A stretch of DNA of 9,608 nt. Source: Paracoccaceae bacterium. GTDB lineage: Bacteria > Pseudomonadota > Alphaproteobacteria > Rhodobacterales > Rhodobacteraceae. The DNA is taken from assembly GCA_013214715.1 (NCBI GenBank), contig JABSSB010000027.1, forward strand, positions 13,112 to 22,719, written 5' to 3'. Under the pieces are notes generated by a model. It made no database searches. It was given only the letters and a program-made list of their open reading frames with translations, and had not been told where the DNA came from. The position numbers and the translations under genes were made by a program. Positions 6,364-9,608 of this stretch are shown here, piece after piece (position 1 is the first letter of the stretch; the number at the start of each line of letters is the position of its first letter).

Positions 6364-6390
6364 GGCAAGGGCTCCTCTCAAATCGGAGCC
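6364..6390 (-). promoter_or_regulatory. Hairpin covering the usp ribosome binding site
   Basis: On the minus strand GGCTCC (6390-6385) pairs perfectly with GGAGCC (6375-6370) across a 9-base loop. The 3' arm contains the GGAG Shine-Dalgarno core that sits 8 bases before the usp ATG. Such a structure could limit translation until it melts or is bound. With only six pairs, it may also be chance. Confidence 0.35.
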
Positions 6391-6428
6391 ATCCTGCATC
6401 ACGGGCTGCCATGTCACCTTGATTCAGG

Positions 6429-6755
6429 TCAGGCGCTGTCAAAAGTCGTGACCACATCCACCATCACTGGCTCGAACGAGCGGCACAGCTCGTTGATATG
6501 GCGATTGCGCTGGCGCATCTCGTCGCTGCGCAGCATGGCCTGAAAATCCTCGCGCCGCGACCATTGCGAATAGTTCACGATGCGGGTTTGGGCGTCGTTC
6601 ACATGCAGACCGGCAGCAATGAATCCCGGCTGGTGCGAGATGAAACGCGCATAGGCCTCTTCCAGTGCCTCCAACAGATCCTGACAGGTGCCGGGGGTCA
6701 TTTCAAAGGTGGTGATCACGGTTTGGATATCGGCGGTTTTGGCAATTTGCGGCAT
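6429..6755 (-). CDS. Antibiotic biosynthesis monooxygenase (ABM) family protein
   Basis: This 108-residue dimeric alpha/beta-barrel type protein carries ABM-domain landmarks: VITTFEMTPGTCQDLLEALE (14-33), HQPGFIAAGLHVN (41-53), RIVNYSQWSRREDFQAML (58-75) and a closing beta strand (VMVDVVTTF). Members oxidise small aromatics, degrade heme, or have no assigned substrate, so none is claimed here. The start ATG at 6755 has AGGGAG about 7 bases upstream. It is the first gene of the leftward cluster (ABM, UspA, hemerythrin, GlsB, DUF5665) and diverges from the secreted-protein gene at 6847, sharing a 91-bp intergenic region. The gene is intact. Confidence 0.88.
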   Translation of the reverse strand: MPQIAKTADIQTVITTFEMTPGTCQDLLEALEEAYARFISHQPGFIAAGLHVNDAQTRIVNYSQWSRREDFQAMLRSDEMRQRNRHINELCRSFEPVMVDVVTTFDSA

Positions 6756-6846
6756 GACACGCTCCCTAGGATGAGAGGGTCAGGGTAACACTTCGTTAAC
6801 CATCTGTGGGCAGGTTTTCTGCGTGGAATGGAAACAGGGGGGTGAT
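6756..6846. promoter_or_regulatory. Divergent intergenic region between the ABM gene and the secreted-protein gene
   Basis: These 91 bp must hold promoters for the leftward cluster and the rightward genes, and they carry both ribosome binding sites. A near-palindrome, GGTAAC-ACTTC-GTTAACC (6784-6801), lies near the middle and could be an operator. I cannot identify convincing -35/-10 boxes in either direction. The region is called from gene arrangement rather than from a clear promoter motif. Confidence 0.4.
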
Positions 6847-7551
6847 ATGCGCCGCATTGCCTGCAGCTTTCTGGCTGGCTTGCTTATGGCGTCATGGGCC
6901 TGCGGCGCGCAGGCGGGCGCTTGGATGCGCGGTGAGGGAGAGGGATTTGCCCTCGCTTATACAACGCTGCGACAGTCCCAAGCCACGGCGGCCGATGCCG
7001 CGACGCTGCCCAGTTGGGATGCAAAGCTGTATCTGGAATACGGGGTCCGGTCTTGGCTGACCCTGGGGGTGGATGCGTTTGAAACAGGGGGCAGCTATGG
7101 GCAGGTGCTGGGCTTTGCCCGTTTGCCGATCTCGCGCCCCGACGCGCGTCTGAAACTGGCCGGGGAAGTGGCGCTGGGCCAGTATCACGATGCCGAAGGG
7201 GTCTGGCGTGGCATGTCGAAACTGACGCTGTCGGCGGGGCATGGGTTCAATTTCGATTGGTCGGGGCAGGGCTGGTGGGCTTTGGATGCCGCGGTTGAAA
7301 ACCGGCCTACGCAAAACGACCCGCTCTATAAACTCGACGCCACGCTCGGGGCCGCGCCGTGGCAGAGGCTGCGCCCGGTGATCAAGATCGAAACCGCCTA
7401 TCTGCCGGGCGATCCGTTTATCTGGGGCGTGACGCCGGGCGTGCTGATCTCTGGCCGCAACGGGCTGACATGGGCGGTCGGGGTCGATTACCGCTCTGTC
7501 GCGGGGTTGCAGGCGGGTGGGCTGCGGTTTGAAACATGGTGGGCCTTCTGA
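6847..7551 (+). CDS. Secreted, probable outer-membrane beta-barrel protein of unknown function
   Basis: This 234-residue protein has a clear Sec signal peptide (MRRIACSFLAGLLMASWACG, then AQA before the mature GAWMRGEG). The rest is rich in alternating hydrophobic stretches flanked by aromatics, such as AKLYLEYGVRSWLTLGVDAF, RLKLAGEVALGQYH, KLTLSAGHGFNF and LTWAVGVDYRS. The chain ends in GLRFETWWAF, a C-terminal aromatic strand with terminal Phe like the signal used by the BAM assembly machinery. Together these suggest a small outer-membrane beta-barrel (inference). I do not recognise a named family. I chose the ATG at 6847 over 6823 because a strong AGGGGGGTGAT lies just before it and it leads directly into the signal peptide. 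The next gene starts 37 bp downstream. Confidence 0.8.
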   Translation: MRRIACSFLAGLLMASWACGAQAGAWMRGEGEGFALAYTTLRQSQATAADAATLPSWDAKLYLEYGVRSWLTLGVDAFETGGSYGQVLGFARLPISRPDARLKLAGEVALGQYHDAEGVWRGMSKLTLSAGHGFNFDWSGQGWWALDAAVENRPTQNDPLYKLDATLGAAPWQRLRPVIKIETAYLPGDPFIWGVTPGVLISGRNGLTWAVGVDYRSVAGLQAGGLRFETWWAF

Positions 7552-7588
7552 TCTTGCCACGCCGCCCGTGGCGCCCCAGATTACCCGC

Positions 7589-8071
7589 ATGAGCACATCG
7601 CCCATCCGCCCCACCGATGACGAGGCCCGCGTGCTGGCCCATAGCCTGATGCAACAGGCGCGTTTTGCCGCTTTGGGTGTGATCGACGATCATGGCGCAC
7701 CTATGGTCACCCGAGTTGCCTTTGGCCGTGGTCCGGACGGTCAGCCGATGACATTGGTGTCGGACCTGTCGGCCCACACGCGCGCCCTCAAAGCGCGCCC
7801 TCAGGCGTCCTTGCTGGTGGGCGAACCCGCCGACAAGGGCGACCCGCTGACCCATCCGCGCCTGACCTTGCAGGTGCGGGCGCAGATCGTGCCCCATGCC
7901 GATCCGCGCTATGGCGATCTGGCGGGGCATTACCTGAAAACCCACCCCAAGGCGAAGCTTTACATCGGCTTTGCGGATTTCAACTTCATGCTCTTCACGC
8001 CACAGCTTGGGCTGTTGAATGGCGGGTTTGGCAAAGCCTATGAGCTCTCGGCGGCGGATCTGACGCCTTAG
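7589..8071 (+). CDS. Pyridoxamine 5'-phosphate oxidase-fold protein, HugZ-like
   Basis: This 160-residue protein has the split-barrel flavin- or heme-binding fold. RPTDDEARVLAHSLMQQARF leads into AALGVIDDHGAPMVTRVAF (residues 30-48), then LVSDLSAHTRALKARPQASL (64-83), LQVRAQIVPHADPRY, and the HPKAKLYIGFADFNFMLF stretch. This order matches the HugZ/heme-utilisation branch of the PPOX superfamily, whose members bind heme or flavin and may degrade heme. Heme degradation itself is not shown here. The start ATG at 7589 (MSTSPIRP) fits family length; in-frame codons further upstream overlap the preceding gene. Its TAG overlaps the TAA of the convergent DUF4864 gene by two bases. It is probably transcribed together with the beta-barrel gene 37 bp upstream. 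Confidence 0.88.
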   Translation: MSTSPIRPTDDEARVLAHSLMQQARFAALGVIDDHGAPMVTRVAFGRGPDGQPMTLVSDLSAHTRALKARPQASLLVGEPADKGDPLTHPRLTLQVRAQIVPHADPRYGDLAGHYLKTHPKAKLYIGFADFNFMLFTPQLGLLNGGFGKAYELSAADLTP

Positions 8072-8469
8072 GCGCTGACATCAGGTGTGCGCAGCAACTG
8101 CACGCCATTGATGCGCCAGTCTCCGTCGATCTGGATCATCTGATAATCCAGCAAATGCACACGCCCGGTCGCATCGGTAATCTGCACCCGTTGCCACAGA
8201 TTTCCGGCAACCTCGCGCAGATCAAGGTAGCGCAGCTCTGCCGGGCGCCAGACCATTGGATAGCCCTGCTGCACCATGCGCCCGAAGTTTTCGGGAGAGC
8301 GGAAGATGTTGCGGATATTGGGGCTGGCATAGGTGAAGGCCTCGCTGAAATCATCCAGCTTGAAGGCTTCGATCTGCGCGGTGATCGTGGCGCGAATATC
8401 AGCCTCCTGCGCGGGGGCGGGCAGGGCGAAGCCCAGGATCAGGGCGAAGGTCAGAAGAATTTGGCGCAT
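8068..8469 (-). CDS. DUF4864-domain exported protein
   Basis: This 133-residue protein has a signal peptide (MRQILLTFALILGFALPAPA, then QEAD), so the mature part is periplasmic. The remainder is an NTF2-like small domain: ATITAQIEAFKLDDFSEAF, then SPNIRNIFRSPENFGRMV and QMIQIDGDWRINGVQLL. This is the pattern of DUF4864, a family of unknown function common in alphaproteobacteria. GGAG lies 7 bases before the ATG at 8469. The gene converges on the HugZ-like gene with overlapping stop codons and no room for a separate terminator. It follows the broken ankyrin gene by 27 bp on the same strand. Confidence 0.88.
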   Translation of the reverse strand: MRQILLTFALILGFALPAPAQEADIRATITAQIEAFKLDDFSEAFTYASPNIRNIFRSPENFGRMVQQGYPMVWRPAELRYLDLREVAGNLWQRVQITDATGRVHLLDYQMIQIDGDWRINGVQLLRTPDVSA

Positions 8470-8496
8470 GTCAGGTCTCCGGTCTGATAAAAAGAC

Positions 8497-9038
8497 CTAG
8501 CTCGCCACGCCCTCAGGTCGAGAGGCCGCGTCGATCCGCGCGGCGATGGCGTCATGTCCATTGGCCCGCGCCACTTGGGCCGCGGTCTGGCTGCCATAGG
8601 CCAACGGCACGCTTTCCACACCCGCCTGCAACAGCATCTCAACCGTCGCGGCATGGCCAAGCTAGGCGGCGTCATGCAGCGCGGTGTGGCCATTGAATGG
8701 TCCTTGAAGGTTGGCGATCTTTGCGAAATCGGGATGCGCTGCGCGCTCTGCCGGGGTTAGGTCCGGCGGGGCCAACAGGGCGATGACCGGCAGGTCTGGC
8801 CGCGCCGCGCGCCATATGGCGAACACCCTTGCTATGCCGGTGTCCTGAGTATTAAGGCCTCGCCCACGGCAAAGCCGCCGATCAGCTCTTGGGCCTTGGC
8901 GCTGATCTTGGCGTCCAGCGCATTGGCATCCGCGCCGCCATCCAGCGCGGCCCACAACGCGGGCAGGTCGGCGCGCCCGGCGGCCAGATGCGGTGCGCTC
9001 AGGCCAGCAGAATGATCATTCCAAGCGCGGCGTTTCAT
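8497..9038 (-). pseudogene. Ankyrin-repeat protein gene with a frameshift and an amber codon
   Basis: Three segments together encode one protein with ankyrin repeats. The first (from an ATG at 9038) contains SAPHLAAGRADLPALWAALD and GGADANALDAKISAKAQELI. At about 8856-8859 the frame shifts by one base, from GGFAVGEAL into LNTQDTGIARVFAIWRAARP. The repeat motif GPFNGHTALHDAA is then cut by a TAG at 8662-8664, after which LGHAATVEMLLQAG continues in the same frame to a TAG at 8497-8499. Adding one C at the frameshift gives 180 codons in register. The amber probably replaces a Trp (TGG to TAG), because AAWLGH would suit an ankyrin repeat. The start is uncertain, as no ribosome binding site precedes 9038. 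Function is unknown; such proteins usually bind other proteins. Confidence 0.72.
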
Positions 9039-9107
9039 AAGCTGGCTACCAGATCCCACTTGCCGGGATCAGCTTACGCAATTTGAAAGTGCAGACCATG
9101 CGGCTGG

Positions 9108-9608
9108 TCAGCCATCCTCGCCCAGTTTCGGGGCTGGACGATGCAAAGCCAGATCCGCGTCCGAGAACCGAAATGGCGCCCGGATGCCCGGCACGCCGTC
9201 CAAGGCGATCTGCATTCCGCGCGCCACGACCTGCGGATCGGCCATCACTTCATCGAGTGTATTGATCGGCCCGGCGGGCACGCCTTTGGCCTCGCAGGCG
9301 GCCAGCAGATCGGCCTTACTGCGTGCCGCCGTCGCGCCGTTCAACCGCGCAATCATCACGCGACGATTGGCAATGCGGTCCTTGTTATGCAGGAACTCGG
9401 GCGCCTCGGCCATGTCAGGCAGGTCCAGCAGGTGACACAGGCGCTGATACTGCCCGTCATTACCCGTAGCGATGATGATATGGCCGTCGGAACAGTCAAA
9501 GACCTGATAGGGCGTCAGGTTCGGATGCGCATTGCCCATCCGTCCCGGTGCATTGCCTGTGGTCAGATAATTCAACGCCTGATTGGCCGTGACTGCCACC
9601 GCCACATC
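9108..9608 (-). CDS. Family III CoA-transferase (CaiB/BaiF), C-terminal part, 5' end outside window
   Basis: The frame runs from the window's right edge to a TGA at 9108-9110, giving 166 residues of a family III CoA-transferase of usually about 400 residues. Recognisable parts are NYLTTGNAPGRMGNAHPNLT (the glycine-rich loop before PYQVF), DGHIIIATGNDGQYQRLC, the RIANRRVMIARLN helix, VPAGPINTLDEVMADPQV, and a terminal APKLGEDG. These enzymes move CoA between carboxylic acids through an aspartyl-CoA intermediate. The catalytic Asp lies in the missing N-terminal half, so activity and substrate cannot be judged. No lesion is visible in the part seen. The ankyrin pseudogene lies downstream on the same strand. 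Confidence 0.92.
   Translation of the reverse strand, partial: DVAVAVTANQALNYLTTGNAPGRMGNAHPNLTPYQVFDCSDGHIIIATGNDGQYQRLCHLLDLPDMAEAPEFLHNKDRIANRRVMIARLNGATAARSKADLLAACEAKGVPAGPINTLDEVMADPQVVARGMQIALDGVPGIRAPFRFSDADLALHRPAPKLGEDG

Noticed and set aside
6892..7614. Long minus-strand open frame (240 codons) opposite the beta-barrel gene
   Set aside because: Shadow of the high-GC coding strand: very rich in Arg and Pro, no motif, and it overlaps a plus-strand gene with a signal peptide and good ribosome binding site.
8481..8497. GGTCT-GATAAAA-AGACC hairpin between the ankyrin pseudogene and the DUF4864 gene
   Set aside because: Only five base pairs, the A/T run falls in the loop instead of after the stem, and no clear terminator layout results.
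1..9608. CRISPR arrays, tRNA/rRNA genes, toxin-antitoxin pairs or phage genes
   Set aside because: I scanned for regular short repeats, tRNA-like folds and typical small paired genes and saw none.

Overview
The window most resembles a chromosome segment of an alphaproteobacterium of the Roseobacter/Rhodobacterales type. This is inferred from the protein families present (DUF5665 with GlsB, a hemerythrin/UspA/ABM cluster, DUF4864, a HugZ-like PPOX protein, an IS3-family element with a YPASEKLEIIRLVE-type OrfB) and from moderately high GC. No rRNA or tRNA gene is present to confirm it.

Left part (1-2233): a short C-terminal coding tail ends at 126 and is followed by a very clear intrinsic terminator (133-170). 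Next comes the 3' remnant of a GntR/FCD regulator on the minus strand (309-530), then a complete IS3-family insertion sequence (531-2041, 1511 bp). The IS has 27-bp imperfect terminal inverted repeats and overlapping orfA/orfB. On its far side lies only the last part of a DppD/OppD-type ABC ATPase (2042-2233, plus strand). The two flanks belong to different genes, each has lost its 5' end at the IS, and no target-site duplication is visible. The simplest reading is an IS-mediated deletion that removed the start of gntR, the divergent promoter region, the binding-protein and permease genes, and most of dppD.

Middle (2233-4728): an intact DppF-type ATPase is followed 22 bp later by a second, complete FadR-type GntR regulator. 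They are the surviving tail of the peptide-importer operon. About 780 bp without a recognisable gene follow.

Right part (4729-9608): a minus-strand cluster reads, in transcription order, ABM monooxygenase-like protein, UspA, hemerythrin-like protein, GlsB/YeaQ membrane protein and DUF5665 membrane protein. This looks like a stress or redox group. Its usp gene carries an in-frame amber codon and its hemerythrin gene carries a frameshift. Diverging from the cluster are a secreted, probable outer-membrane beta-barrel protein and a HugZ-like PPOX protein. Convergent to these are a DUF4864 exported protein, an ankyrin-repeat gene broken by one frameshift and one amber codon, and the C-terminal part of a family III CoA-transferase that runs off the window.

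No clearly new multi-gene system is visible. The most informative features are the IS-bounded deletion scar with an orphaned transporter ATPase and regulator, and the unusual density of single-lesion pseudogenes at about 5.4-9.0 kb. Those lesions are either real gene decay or sequence error, which reads could settle.
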